Below are positions 26,297-34,879 of a stretch of 64,000 nt of DNA, in pieces. The translations under genes were made by a program, and so were the position numbers. Source of the DNA: Roseateles amylovorans (GTDB lineage: Bacteria > Pseudomonadota > Gammaproteobacteria > Burkholderiales > Burkholderiaceae_C); NCBI RefSeq assembly GCF_025398155.2, contig NZ_CP104562.2:1550001-1614000 (forward strand), in the 5' to 3' direction. Positions within the stretch are counted from its first letter, which is position 1; each line of letters opens with the position of its first letter. Below the pieces are notes generated by a model that worked only from the letters and a program-made list of their open reading frames with translations, made no database searches and was not told the DNA's origin.

Positions 26297-27109
26297 ATGC
26301 CGATGAACCTGCTGTCCTCATTGCCGCCGCCGGAACTCGTCGCAGATCGCCAGGACGCGGTGCCGCCGGACTGGCTGCTCGATCGCCTGTTGGCCGAGCG
26401 GCTGCTGGAGGCCTTGTGGACCGCTCGCCAACCGACCACGCCGGCGCAGTTCTTCGTTTGGAGCCAGAGCCGGATGCAACCGATGCTGCCGCATCAGTTG
26501 CTCGTGTGTGTGTCGGAAAGCGCGCCGTCGGCGCGGCTGTCGGCGCAGGTGTTTCATCTTCGGCCGGTACCGCAGGCCTTGGTGTCGCAACTCGAATCGC
26601 CGGAACATGGCTTGTGGCTGCAACTGATGCGCCGCTGGCTGCCGGGGCGTCGGGCGTTGTTCATCGACTTGCTGGGGGAGGCGCCTGCCGGCGTGTTCCA
26701 GACCCTGTTGGACGCGGGCTTTCGGTCGGTGATGGTGCACGGCGTGCCCGGACCGGGCGAGCGCCCCGAAGCGCTGTTCCTGCTCGCCGGCGATGGCTGG
26801 CCGATCGACCAGGTTCAGCAGTTCGAGCTGCTGGTGCCGGCGATGCATGCGGCCTGGCGACGGGCACGATGGTCCTCGCGCAGTCCGCTGGCGCCACAGC
26901 GGATGCTGGACCTGGTCACGCCTCGCGAGCAGCAGATCGTGGAGGGCATGCGGGCGGGGTTGAGCAACGAGGGGATTGCGATCCAGCTGGGGATCAGCAT
27001 GTTCACGGTGAAGAACCATGTGCGCAAGATCCTGCGCAAGCTCGGTGCCAGCAACCGCGCTCAGGCGGTGGCCATCGCGATGACCCGGCGGGAGATCAGC
27101 GAGGGCTAG
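26297..27109 (+). CDS. LuxR-family regulator, EpsA-like
   Basis: Protein of 270 residues with a C-terminal LuxR helix-turn-helix (residues ~205-262: LVTPREQQIVEGMRAGLSNEGIAIQLGISMFTVKNHVRKILRKLG). The N-terminal part is not a receiver domain and resembles the sensing part of EpsA-type regulators associated with exosortase/PEP-CTERM exopolysaccharide loci (segments PQALVSQLESPEHGLW and LFIDLLGEAPAGVFQTLLDAGFRSVMVHGVP). No exosortase gene is in the window, so the EpsA label is by resemblance. The 3' end overlaps the convergent VanZ gene by 14 bp. Confidence 0.8.
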   Translation: MPMNLLSSLPPPELVADRQDAVPPDWLLDRLLAERLLEALWTARQPTTPAQFFVWSQSRMQPMLPHQLLVCVSESAPSARLSAQVFHLRPVPQALVSQLESPEHGLWLQLMRRWLPGRRALFIDLLGEAPAGVFQTLLDAGFRSVMVHGVPGPGERPEALFLLAGDGWPIDQVQQFELLVPAMHAAWRRARWSSRSPLAPQRMLDLVTPREQQIVEGMRAGLSNEGIAIQLGISMFTVKNHVRKILRKLGASNRAQAVAIAMTRREISEG

Positions 27110-27497
27110 CCTGGGCGCTGCGTCGCCGTCCCGCCAAACGGGTGAGGAGCAGGTGCACGCCAACGCCAAGGGCCGCGCCGATCATGTCGGCGACCACGTC
27201 GCGCGCATCGGCATCCCGGCCGGGCACATGGGACTGGACCCATTCGATCAGGATGCCGTAGGCCAACAGTCCGGTCAGCACCGCCCAACGGCGGTTCCCG
27301 CTCGGACGCAGACACTGCAGACCAACGACCGCCAAGGTGCCGAAGGCGGCGAAATGGTTCGCCTTGTCCCATCCCAGGTCGGCGCCCTGGGGCGGGTGGG
27401 GACTGAACGCCAGCCAGCTGATGACAGTCACCAGCGCCAGGAACAGCACACGCCAAGCCAGGCGCCATTGGGGATTGAACAGGAGATGATCGATCAC
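27096..27497 (-). CDS. VanZ-family membrane protein
   Basis: Small integral membrane protein of 133 residues with about four helices. The VanZ-like core is DKANHFAAFGTLAVVGL followed by YGILIEWVQSHVPGRDADARDVVADMIGA; the acidic/Arg-rich motif before the last helix is typical. Function in proteobacteria is unknown. The start is a GTG at 27497 with GGAGG about 8 nt before it. It converges with, and overlaps, the LuxR gene at its 3' end. Confidence 0.85.
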   Translation of the reverse strand: MIDHLLFNPQWRLAWRVLFLALVTVISWLAFSPHPPQGADLGWDKANHFAAFGTLAVVGLQCLRPSGNRRWAVLTGLLAYGILIEWVQSHVPGRDADARDVVADMIGAALGVGVHLLLTRLAGRRRSAQASPR

Positions 27498-27560
27498 GGC
27501 AGCCCGCCTCCGGTCGGGCGGCTGCAGTGTGCCACGGGCCTGCGGCCGGCCTTGCTGGCC

Positions 27561-28412
27561 TTATTCAAGAGCTTCGTGGTGGTTGCTCGCCCCGCGCTTC
27601 CAGTAGGCCGAGGCGCGGATGGCGTGCCGGTCGTGGCCCTTGTCCTCCACCAGCATTCGACGCACGGCCGCCACGGTCGACGCCTCACCCGCACACCAGG
27701 CATAGCCTTCGCCGGGCGGCAGCGTGAGGTCGCCAATGGCCGAGCGCAGGGCCTCATCGCCATCGACCCACCGCAGGTCGACATGGGCATGCGTCTCCAA
27801 TGGCCGACGGTCACTGGCTGGGACATTGAGCACGACGAGCGCGCGAACGCCGGCGGGCAGTTCCTCCAGTCGGCGCGCCACGGCAGGCAATGCCGTCTCG
27901 TCGCCGATGAGTAGATGCCAGTCGTAGTCCGTCGGGATGATGAAGGAGCCGCGAGGTCCCGCCACGGTGAGCGATTGGCCGGGCTGCGCCTGTGCCGCCC
28001 AGTGGGCTGCGGGCCCGTCACCGTGCTGGGCGAATTCGATCACCAGTTCACGGGATGACGTGTCGTATCGGCGAGGCGTGTAGTCGCGCATGACCGGAGT
28101 CTCACCGTCTGCGCTGAAGATCAGCTTGATGTGGTCATCGAACGAGGCACTGATGAAGTCGTTCAGCGATTCGCCGCTCAGCGTGATGCGACGAAAGTGC
28201 GGCGTGATCGATTCGACGCGCATCACGGTGAGCTCGCGTCGTTTGATCTCGTGACGAACCCGCTTCACCCGGCTGACCGCGCTGAGTGGATCGGCGGCCG
28301 GCGCGCGGTGGGAGGGGGCTGGCCCGTCGCCGGGAGCGGCCATCGACGGGGCGAGGGTGGGGAGGGGGAATGGCTCGGGGGAGTCGTCGGCAGGGCGGAG
28401 ATGGGAGGTCAT
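27561..28412 (-). CDS. Siderophore-interacting protein (FAD-dependent ferric-siderophore reductase)
   Basis: Cytoplasmic reductase of the ViuB/SIP family, about 283 residues, that would release iron from imported ferric siderophores. The FAD-binding domain has HFRRITLSGESLNDF, DDHIKLIF, and the FAD motif RDYTPRRYD, with GPRGSF following. The C-terminal domain shows LLIGDETALPAVARRLEELP and the NAD(P)H-side motif WCAGEASTVAAVRRML. Starts at 28412 and 28445 are both in frame. 28412 is preferred because the 28445 start would put the operator palindrome inside the gene. It is divergent from a MarR regulator. Confidence 0.9.
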   Translation of the reverse strand: MTSHLRPADDSPEPFPLPTLAPSMAAPGDGPAPSHRAPAADPLSAVSRVKRVRHEIKRRELTVMRVESITPHFRRITLSGESLNDFISASFDDHIKLIFSADGETPVMRDYTPRRYDTSSRELVIEFAQHGDGPAAHWAAQAQPGQSLTVAGPRGSFIIPTDYDWHLLIGDETALPAVARRLEELPAGVRALVVLNVPASDRRPLETHAHVDLRWVDGDEALRSAIGDLTLPPGEGYAWCAGEASTVAAVRRMLVEDKGHDRHAIRASAYWKRGASNHHEALE

Positions 28413-28432
28413 TGAAGGCAGGATCTGATCGG

Positions 28433-28476
28433 TTGATAATGTCATCAATAATTTCGCATTCGATTGATAATGTCAA
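28433..28476. promoter_or_regulatory. Double TTGAT operator between the SIP and marR genes
   Basis: 28433-28448 is a palindrome, TTGAT-AATGTC-ATCAA. The first 12 bases recur at 28464-28475 (TTGATAATGTCA), overlapping the marR start. Two copies in a divergent spacer suit binding by the MarR protein itself. Confidence 0.55.
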
Positions 28477-28922
28477 CCAACACCACGAGCGGCAGGGGCA
28501 AGGAGGATGTGCTGGAGCTGATCCACACCGTCATGCATCAGTACCGTGCGCGGCAGTACCGGGTGCTCAAGGATGGGCCGCACGACATCACCCACATGGA
28601 CGGCAAGGTGCTGGGATTCTTCGCGCGCCACCCAGGCGCCACGCAAAGCGATCTTGCCCAGCACAGCGGGCGCGACAAGGCGCAGCTGGCGCGGCTGATC
28701 AAGGGGCTGAGAGAGCAAGGTTTGCTGGAGGCGGAGGCCGATGAAGCGGACCGCCGCCACGTCCGGTTGCGGCTGAGCGCGCAAGGCGATGCAGTGAATC
28801 AGGCGTTGCGGCGGCAGGCGAAGCAGCTCTCGGCGTTGGCGGTCGAAGGGCTAGACGCTCAAGAGCAGGAGATGCTCCTGAAGCTGCTGCAGCGGGTGAG
28901 GTTCAATCTCGATCTGGGATGA
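28470..28922 (+). CDS. MarR-family transcriptional regulator
   Basis: Winged-helix regulator of 150 residues. The DNA-binding part spans TQSDLAQHSGRDKAQLARLIKGLREQGLLEAEADEADRRHVRLRLSAQG, a standard MarR helix-turn-helix plus wing. Flanking helices form the dimer interface. The ATG at 28470 has no Shine-Dalgarno sequence and lies inside the second operator copy, so the mRNA may be leaderless and the gene autoregulated. The divergent siderophore-interacting reductase is the obvious target. Confidence 0.9.
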   Translation: MSTNTTSGRGKEDVLELIHTVMHQYRARQYRVLKDGPHDITHMDGKVLGFFARHPGATQSDLAQHSGRDKAQLARLIKGLREQGLLEAEADEADRRHVRLRLSAQGDAVNQALRRQAKQLSALAVEGLDAQEQEMLLKLLQRVRFNLDLG

Positions 28923-28940
28923 GGTCCGCGACCTCCATGC

Positions 28941-28969
28941 TTGCCGGCCAAAAAAAGTTGCCCTATACT
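28941..28969 (+). promoter_or_regulatory. Promoter of tRNA-Thr
   Basis: TTGCCG (28941-28946), a 17-bp spacer and TATACT (28964-28969) form a good sigma70 promoter about 80 bp upstream of the tRNA. Confidence 0.6.
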
Positions 28970-29050
28970 CCAAGGCTCTGCTGACGACCGCCCGCATGAT
29001 TGTTCATCTGAATTGATGGCCATCCAGCGACGGTGAATCGTCAAAAGAAT

Positions 29051-29126
29051 GCCGATGTAGCTCAGTTGGTAGAGCAGCGCATTCGTAATGCGAAGGTCGG
29101 GAGTTCGACTCTCTTCATCGGCACCA
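29051..29126 (+). tRNA. tRNA-Thr (anticodon CGT)
   Basis: A 76-nt tRNA with encoded CCA. The acceptor GCCGATG pairs with CATCGGC. The D-arm is GCTCAGTTGGTAGAGC, the anticodon arm GCATT-CGT-AATGC gives threonine, and the T-arm is GGGAGTTCGACTCTC. Confidence 0.97.
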
Positions 29127-29130
29127 ATTC

Positions 29131-29170
29131 GAAGGCCTGAGGTTGCAAGACCTCAGGCCTTCTTTCTTTT
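29131..29170 (+). terminator. Terminator after tRNA-Thr
   Basis: A perfect 13-bp stem (29131-29143 with 29150-29162, GAAGGCCTGAGGT paired) and 6-nt loop, followed by TTTCTTTT. Confidence 0.9.
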
Positions 29171-29324
29171 CTGGTCTGCATTTTTTGGGTCTGCGCTTTG
29201 AGGTCTGTTCAACTGCGACCCAAGGTGGCTCCCAACGGGAACCCAAGAAGTCCCGAATCACCGTGACGGCAATGCGACGCGCAGCGAACTCCGCAGAGAC
29301 CCATAGCGGAAAACCAAAACCTTG

Positions 29325-29531
29325 TGCTATATTCGGGAACATAGATACGCACAAGACCGTTTATCAAGGTCTTTATCTGCAGCCCCGCCGGTCATCCCCT
29401 GACCCCACCTCGCGCGAGCGGCTCGCTACAGCATCAACTCCCGCTGACTGTTCTTGAGTGTTTCTGTCTCCGCATCGCCATGTGGCGGCGGAGTGTTCTC
29501 GCTCATCTTCTTAATTTCCAAAGGAAACACC
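29325..29531 (+). promoter_or_regulatory. csp promoter and long 5' leader
   Basis: TG-C-TATATT (29325-29333) is an extended -10 element without a good -35. Transcription from ~29340 would give a leader of about 190 nt, typical of cold-shock genes. The leader begins with a small hairpin (AAGACC/GGTCTT, 29353-29373). AAGGAAAC before the ATG is the ribosome-binding site. Confidence 0.5.
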
Positions 29532-29750
29532 ATGTCCAATCAAACGCAAACCGGTACCGTGAAGTGGTTCGACGACGGCAAGGGCTTCGGCTTCATCACG
29601 CCGGCTGACGGCTCCAAGGACCTGTTCGCCCACCACTCGGAAATCCGCAACAACGGCGGCTTCCGTACCCTGGCCGAAGGCGCCCGCGTCGAGTACGAGG
29701 TCAAGGAAGGCCAAAAGGGCCTGCAGGCCGCCAACATTCGCGCGCTGTAA
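29532..29750 (+). CDS. cspA: Cold-shock protein, CspA family
   Basis: Single OB-fold RNA/DNA-binding protein of 72 residues. Both nucleic-acid motifs are present: KGFGFITP (RNP1) and DLFAHHSEI (an RNP2 variant of VFVHFS). It starts MSNQTQTGTVKWFDDGKGFG, with the D-D in place of the more common N-D or N-E. The ATG follows AAGGAAACACC. It melts RNA secondary structure and is often growth- or cold-induced. A small conserved companion gene and infA follow on the same strand. Confidence 0.95.
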   Translation: MSNQTQTGTVKWFDDGKGFGFITPADGSKDLFAHHSEIRNNGGFRTLAEGARVEYEVKEGQKGLQAANIRAL

Positions 29751-29857
29751 TTCAACACGCGATCACGTGGCAGGGCACGTCTAACATCCCTGCAACATCC
29801 AAACCGCGCCAAGACGGTGATACTGACCAGTCAAGGCGCACACACCTCAAAAAAAAC

Positions 29858-30094
29858 ATGCAAAACAAAAGCATTGAGGTGGGGCGTTACCTTGTCTCAC
29901 CTATGACCAAACCCCATGTCGACGGCGGCTTTGCCGCTTCGGTCTCGATTCGTTCGGGACGCGGCATGTCCAGCATCGATCGCGTGTGGCGCTTCGTGCC
30001 AACGTTCCCGAGCCAACAGGCAGCCCTGCGTTACGCTACGGCGGAAGGTACGGCTTGGGCGCGCAAGAGCCTCGCGACGCTCCTCCCCGCATGA
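29858..30094 (+). CDS. Small conserved protein found downstream of csp genes
   Basis: Protein of 78 residues with no assigned function. It begins MQNKSIEVGRYLVSPMTK and contains a central VSIRSGRGMSSIDRVWRFVP and a C-terminal helix with QQAALRYATAEGTAW. To my recollection, similar short proteins (VSIRSGRG...R.....F....ALRYA) often follow cspA in Burkholderiales, so the gene is probably real and linked to cold-shock or growth control. No membrane segment is visible. It lies 107 bp downstream of cspA. Confidence 0.75.
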   Translation: MQNKSIEVGRYLVSPMTKPHVDGGFAASVSIRSGRGMSSIDRVWRFVPTFPSQQAALRYATAEGTAWARKSLATLLPA

Positions 30095-30187
30095 CGGGGA
30101 CCGAGCGCCAGGCCGGCACACCTGATCGAGACGCGGCCCGCCCGGGTGCGGACTGCGGCTCACCACCACACTGACAAAGGAGAACCC

Positions 30188-30454
30188 GTGGCAAAGGAAG
30201 AACTCATTGAAATGAACGGGGTGGTGGAGGAAGTGCTGCCCGACTCCCGTTTCGCTGTTGTGCTTGAGAACGGCCATCGCCTGATCGCCTACGCCTCCGG
30301 CAAGATGCGCAAGCATTTCATCCGCATCCTGGCTGGCGACAATGTGTCGCTCGAGCTGTCGCCTTACGACCTCAGCAAGGGTCGCATCACCTTCCGGCAC
30401 ATCCAACGTGGTGCTGGTGGCGGTGCCCCCCGGCCGACGCCGCATCGGCGTTGA
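30188..30454 (+). CDS. infA: Translation initiation factor IF-1
   Basis: OB-fold (S1-like) factor of 88 residues that binds the ribosomal A site during initiation. It starts with GTG at 30188, preceded by AAAGGAG at ideal spacing, and reads MAKEELIEMNGVVEEVLPDS. The segments FAVVLENGHRLIAYASGKMRKHFIRILAGD and PYDLSKGRITFRH are diagnostic. The C-terminus carries an extra Gly/Pro/Arg tail beyond the usual 72 residues. It is not in a ribosomal protein operon, so it may be the second infA copy that many betaproteobacteria carry. Confidence 0.95.
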   Translation: MAKEELIEMNGVVEEVLPDSRFAVVLENGHRLIAYASGKMRKHFIRILAGDNVSLELSPYDLSKGRITFRHIQRGAGGGAPRPTPHRR

Positions 30455-30554
30455 TGAGTCCCCGCTGCGGCCAGTTGCCGCAGCGATGGGTCTCTTGCCC
30501 ATTCACCTGCGCTTGCCCGACTCGCCATGTTGTCACTGGCCGGTTGAGCAGCAA

Positions 30555-30578
30555 AAAGGCCGCCCTTGGGCGGCCTTT
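30555..30578. terminator. Bidirectional terminator between infA and fbp
   Basis: AAAGGCCGCCC-TT-GGGCGGCCTTT forms a perfect 11-bp stem with A-rich and T-rich flanks, and can serve the convergent genes infA and fbp. Confidence 0.85.
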
Positions 30579-30675
30579 CTCATTGTGGCGTGCTGATCAA
30601 GTCCCGATCAGTGGAGGATCAGGCGCACGGCGCTGATCTGCATCGCCGTCCACCGCCCTCGTCACGTTTCAAGCC

Positions 30676-31689
30676 TCAAGGCTTCGCCTCAAGGTGATAG
30701 GCGGTAATCCGCTCCACTTCTTTCTTCGAGCCCAGCACCACGGACACCCGCTCATGCAACTGGGTCGGCTGCAGGTCCAGGATGCGCTCGCGTGCATTGG
30801 TGGCGGCACCACCGGCCTGTTCCACCAGGAAGGCCATCGGATTGGCTTCGTACATCAGCCGCAGCTTGCCGGCCTTCTTCGGTTCGCGCTTGTCCCAGGG
30901 GTAGAGGAACACACCGCCACGGGTCAGGATGCGATGCACATCCGCGACCATCGACGCAATCCAGCGCATGTTGAAGTTCTTGCCGCGCGGACCGTCTTCG
31001 CCGGCCAGGCATTCGTCGATGTAGCGCTTCACCGGCTCGTCCCAGTGGCGCATGTTGGACATGTTGATCGCGAATTCCTTGGTCTCTTCCGGGATCTTCA
31101 CATCGTCGGCGGTCAGTACCCAGGAGCCTTGCTCGCGGTCCAGGGTGAACATGGCCACGCCGTCGCCCACGGTGAGCACCAGGGTGGTTTGCGGCCCGTA
31201 GACGCAATAGCCCGCAGCCGCCTGTGCCGAGCCGGCCTGCAGGAAGTCGTCCTCGCTGACGCCCTTGCTGCCCTCGGGCTTCTTCAGCACCGAGAAGATG
31301 GTGCCGATCGAGACATTCACATCGATGTTGCTGGAGCCGTCCAGCGGATCGAACATCAGCAAGTACTCGCCCTGCGGGAAGCGATTGGGCACCAGATGGA
31401 TGCTCTCCATCTCCTCGGACGCCATCGCGGCCAGATGGCCACCCCATTCGTTGGCCTCGATCAGGACTTCATTGGCAATGATGTCCAGCTTCTTCTGGAC
31501 CTCGCCCTGCACGTTTTCCGATCCCGCCGTGCCCAGCACATCACCGAGAGCGCCCTTGTTGACGCTGATGGCAATGCGCTTGCAGGCGCGGGCGACCACT
31601 TCGATCAGCAGCCGCAGCTGCGACGGGATGTGGCCATGCAGGCGCTGCTGCTCGACCAGGTACTGGGTCAGGCTGACGCGTTGACTCAT
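30676..31689 (-). CDS. fbp: Fructose-1,6-bisphosphatase class 1
   Basis: Gluconeogenic and Calvin-cycle-type phosphatase of 337 residues that converts fructose-1,6-bisphosphate to fructose-6-phosphate using Mg. Metal and substrate signatures are present: the acidic region ASEEME, FDPLDGSSNIDVNVSIGTIFSVL, MRWIASMVADVHRILTRGGVFLYP, and RLMYEANPMAFLVEQAGGAAT. Length is standard. Start MSQRVSLTQYLVEQQR is typical for betaproteobacterial enzymes. It lies downstream of pepN on the same strand, with ~140 bp between. Confidence 0.97.
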   Translation of the reverse strand: MSQRVSLTQYLVEQQRLHGHIPSQLRLLIEVVARACKRIAISVNKGALGDVLGTAGSENVQGEVQKKLDIIANEVLIEANEWGGHLAAMASEEMESIHLVPNRFPQGEYLLMFDPLDGSSNIDVNVSIGTIFSVLKKPEGSKGVSEDDFLQAGSAQAAAGYCVYGPQTTLVLTVGDGVAMFTLDREQGSWVLTADDVKIPEETKEFAINMSNMRHWDEPVKRYIDECLAGEDGPRGKNFNMRWIASMVADVHRILTRGGVFLYPWDKREPKKAGKLRLMYEANPMAFLVEQAGGAATNARERILDLQPTQLHERVSVVLGSKKEVERITAYHLEAKP

Positions 31690-31831
31690 GAAACGACTCC
31701 GGATGGTTGAAAAACTCGTCGCAATCGTGGGCGAGGCGCGCTTGGCTGGGGCCTGGGAGCGGGACCGACCGCACCGGTGAGGTGTCGGTCAGTCGTCGCT
31801 CCCGTGCGCGCCATCGGCCTGATCCGCCCGA

Positions 31832-34591
31832 TCAGCCTTGCGCAGCGGCTTCGGCGGCCGGTGCTGCGGCGGGGGCGTCGCTGGCGGGGCTGACTGCGGC
31901 CCACTGCGGATCCATTGCCAGCGCGCGCTCGACAATCTCCCGCACATCGTTCGACAGGTCCGGCTTGGCCGCCACACGGGCGATCGCCTCGCGGGCAGCG
32001 CTGCGATAGGGCTGGGCCAATGCAGTCCATCGGTCCATCACCCGCGCCAGACGGCCGGCGACTTGCGGATTGATGGCATCGAGCGCCAACACCTGTTCCG
32101 CCCAGAACACATAGCCGGCGGCGTCGCGGCGATGGAAGGCGGCGGGGTTGAACATGCACAGCGAGAAGATCAGGCTGCGGGCGCGATTCGGATTCTTCAG
32201 CGTGAAGTCCGGATGCTTGAGCAACTGCTTCACCCGGGCGAAGGTGCGGCCCTCCTGCTCGGCGGCGCGACCTTGCAGCGCGAACCATTTGTCGATCACC
32301 AGCGCATCGTGCTTGAACTGGCTGTGGAAACGCGCCAGCGCGCTGTCGGCCAGTTCGGCATGGGCATTGACCAGCGCGGACAGCGCGCCGAGCCGGTCGG
32401 TCATGTTGCCGGCGTCCTTGAACCGTTGATAGGCGCGACCCGGCCAGACGGTGTCGCCGCTGCGGGTAGCCTGCAGCACCAGCATCGACAGCGCCAGGTT
32501 GGACAGCGCACGTCGGCCGCTCTGCACCGGGTCCGGTTGGTAGCCGCCGGCGACCTGATGCGCGTCGTACGCCCAGACCCAGTCGGCCTGCAGCGCGGCG
32601 GCCAGTTGCTCTTGCGCGGCCGCCACTGCGGCGTGCACCGCCTGCGGATCGACGTCGCTCAATTGCTCGGCGATATAGGCCTCATCCGGCAGTTGCAGCG
32701 CCAGCGCCTTGAATGCGGGCTCGAGTGCGGGATGACGCAGCACGGCACGCATGGCGTCGAGGTAGGCGGCATCGAGCGTGAGCGGCTTGCCCGATCGCAC
32801 CGCGCCCAGGATGCGCGCCAGCGCCAGGCGCTGGCTGGCTTCCCAGCGGTTGAAGGCGTCGCTGTCATGCTTGAGCAGCACCAGCAGTTCGGCGTCGCCC
32901 AGACCGTCTTCCAGCACCACCGGCGCCGAGAAACCGCGCAGCAACGACGGCACCGGCGCCACCGGCACATTGACGAACACGAACGACTGTTCCGCCTGGT
33001 CCAGCACCAACACCCGCTCGGTGTCGGTGGCGCCCGCGGCGCCGTCTTCACCCTGCAGCATCAGCGGCAGCGCCTGGCCGTCGGGCGAAAGCAGGCCCAG
33101 CGCCACCGGAATCACCTGCGGCAGCTTGCCGTCCTGTCCCGGCGCGGGCGGATTGACCTGCTGCAGCGCCAGCGTGTAGGTCTGCGTGGCGGCGTCATAG
33201 TGGCCGCGGGCCTGCAGGCGCGGCGTGCCCGCCTGCGCGTACCAGCGCTTGAAGGCATCGAGCCGCGTCGACAGGGCCGAACCCGGGTTCGCATCGGCGA
33301 TCGCCTGGGCGAAGTCGTCGCAGGTCACGGCTTGGCCGTCGTGGCGCTCGAAGTACAGCGACATGCCCTTGGCAAAGCCGTCGCGTCCGACCAGCGTCTG
33401 GTACATGCGGACGACTTCGGCGCCCTTGTCGTAAACAGTGGCGGTGTAGAAGTTGTTGATCTCGACGTACTGGTCCGGGCGCACCGGATGCGCCATCGAC
33501 CCCGCGTCTTCCGGGAACTGGCGGGCCCGCAGGCCGCGCACATCCTGGATCCGGCAGACCGCACGTGCGCTGGGCGTGGCGGCCATGTCCTGGCTGAACT
33601 CCTGATCGCGGAAGACGGTCAGGCCTTCCTTGAGCGAGAGCTGGAACCAGTCGCGGCAGGTCACGCGGTTGCCGGTCCAGTTGTGGAAGTACTCATGCGC
33701 GACGATGGATTCGATGCGCTGGAAGTCCGCATCGGTCGCAGTGGCGGGCGAGGCCAGCAGCGCCGAGGTGTTGAAGATGTTCAGGCCCTTGTTTTCCATC
33801 GCGCCCATGTTGAAGTCGGACACGCCGACCACCATGAAACGTTCCAGGTCCAGGGGCAGCTGGAAACGGGCTTCGTCCCACACGACCGAGGCGATGAGCG
33901 AATTCATCGCATGTTCGGTCTTCTCCAGATCGCCGCGGCGCACGAACACCTGCAGCAGATGGTCCTTGCCGCTGCGGGTGCGGATGCGCTGTTCGCGGGC
34001 CACCAGGTCGGCCGCCACGAGGGCGAACAGGTAGCTGGGCTTGGGGAACGGGTCATGCCACTTGGCGAGGTGGCGGCCGTTGTCGAGCTCGGCGGTTTCC
34101 AGCAGGTTGCCGTTGGACAGCAGCACCGGGAAGCGCGCCTTGTCGGCACGCATCGTCACCGTATAGACCGCCATCACATCCGGGCGGTCCATGAAGTAGG
34201 TGATGCGGCGGAAGCCCTCGGCCTCGCATTGAGTGAAGAAGCCGCCGCCAGAGGTATAGAGACCGGACAGCGAGGTGTTCTTCTCGGGGCAGCAGGTGTT
34301 GCGGATCTCGAGCGTGAAGTCCGCATCCGGCACGTTGTCGATGACGAGCTCATGGCCTTCGGTGCGGAAGGACACGCTCTCGCCGTCGATCAGGACGCGC
34401 AGCAGATTCAGTTCCTCGCCATGCAGACGCAGCGGGCCGTGGGCCACGGCGGCGTTGCGCTCCAGGCGCATCTTGCTGGTCACCAGCGTCTTGGCCGGAT
34501 CCAGGTCGAAACACAGGTCGACGGTGCGGATCCAGAAGATGGGCGCGACGTAGTCCTCGCGGCGGATGAGGTTGGCAGTGCCTTCACGCAT
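31832..34591 (-). CDS. pepN: Aminopeptidase N (M1 zinc metallopeptidase)
   Basis: Cytoplasmic aminopeptidase of about 919 residues that removes N-terminal residues from peptides. The exopeptidase motif GAMEN occurs in FNMGAMENKGLNIF. The zinc site is VAHEYFHNWTGNRVTCRDWFQLSLKEGL (HEXXH plus distant E), followed by GLTVFRDQEFS. The C-terminal ARM-like domain includes LKHPDFTLKNPNRARSLIFS. The ATG at 34591 is favoured by AGGA about 7 nt upstream; ATG at 34600 is in frame and the nearest alternative. A long open frame exists on the opposite strand, but it is a GC-driven shadow. Confidence 0.97.
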   Translation of the reverse strand: MREGTANLIRREDYVAPIFWIRTVDLCFDLDPAKTLVTSKMRLERNAAVAHGPLRLHGEELNLLRVLIDGESVSFRTEGHELVIDNVPDADFTLEIRNTCCPEKNTSLSGLYTSGGGFFTQCEAEGFRRITYFMDRPDVMAVYTVTMRADKARFPVLLSNGNLLETAELDNGRHLAKWHDPFPKPSYLFALVAADLVAREQRIRTRSGKDHLLQVFVRRGDLEKTEHAMNSLIASVVWDEARFQLPLDLERFMVVGVSDFNMGAMENKGLNIFNTSALLASPATATDADFQRIESIVAHEYFHNWTGNRVTCRDWFQLSLKEGLTVFRDQEFSQDMAATPSARAVCRIQDVRGLRARQFPEDAGSMAHPVRPDQYVEINNFYTATVYDKGAEVVRMYQTLVGRDGFAKGMSLYFERHDGQAVTCDDFAQAIADANPGSALSTRLDAFKRWYAQAGTPRLQARGHYDAATQTYTLALQQVNPPAPGQDGKLPQVIPVALGLLSPDGQALPLMLQGEDGAAGATDTERVLVLDQAEQSFVFVNVPVAPVPSLLRGFSAPVVLEDGLGDAELLVLLKHDSDAFNRWEASQRLALARILGAVRSGKPLTLDAAYLDAMRAVLRHPALEPAFKALALQLPDEAYIAEQLSDVDPQAVHAAVAAAQEQLAAALQADWVWAYDAHQVAGGYQPDPVQSGRRALSNLALSMLVLQATRSGDTVWPGRAYQRFKDAGNMTDRLGALSALVNAHAELADSALARFHSQFKHDALVIDKWFALQGRAAEQEGRTFARVKQLLKHPDFTLKNPNRARSLIFSLCMFNPAAFHRRDAAGYVFWAEQVLALDAINPQVAGRLARVMDRWTALAQPYRSAAREAIARVAAKPDLSNDVREIVERALAMDPQWAAVSPASDAPAAAPAAEAAAQG

Positions 34592-34682
34592 GTCGGTCAT
34601 CCTAAAAAAGGTCAGGCCGGCCGGCCCGACAAAGTGTCAATTCACGCCGGCCAAGCCGACGACAGCGGGCCGCGCCCGGCCG

Positions 34683-34698
34683 GTCGACACGTGTCGAC
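34683..34698. promoter_or_regulatory. 16-bp perfect palindrome between pepN and prfB
   Basis: GTCGACACGTGTCGAC is a perfect inverted repeat centred on CACGTG, in the 280-bp gap between the prfB stop and the pepN start. The rest of this gap is GC-rich, with several CCGGCCGG-like pairs, and shows no gene. Confidence 0.5.
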
Positions 34699-34879
34699 AC
34701 CCGCCGGCCGCGGCCCGGAAAAACAGCCTGTGTCATACCACGAGGACGCAGGTGCACCGCCTGGCACCACCGCGGCCCGCGCGCCCCGTCCGGACCGGCG
34801 GGCGCCGCCGACCTTCGGATGGGTCAGGTGCGGCGGGGCCGGATCAGCGGCGAGGCGGGCAGCCCGGCAGTCCATGCTG

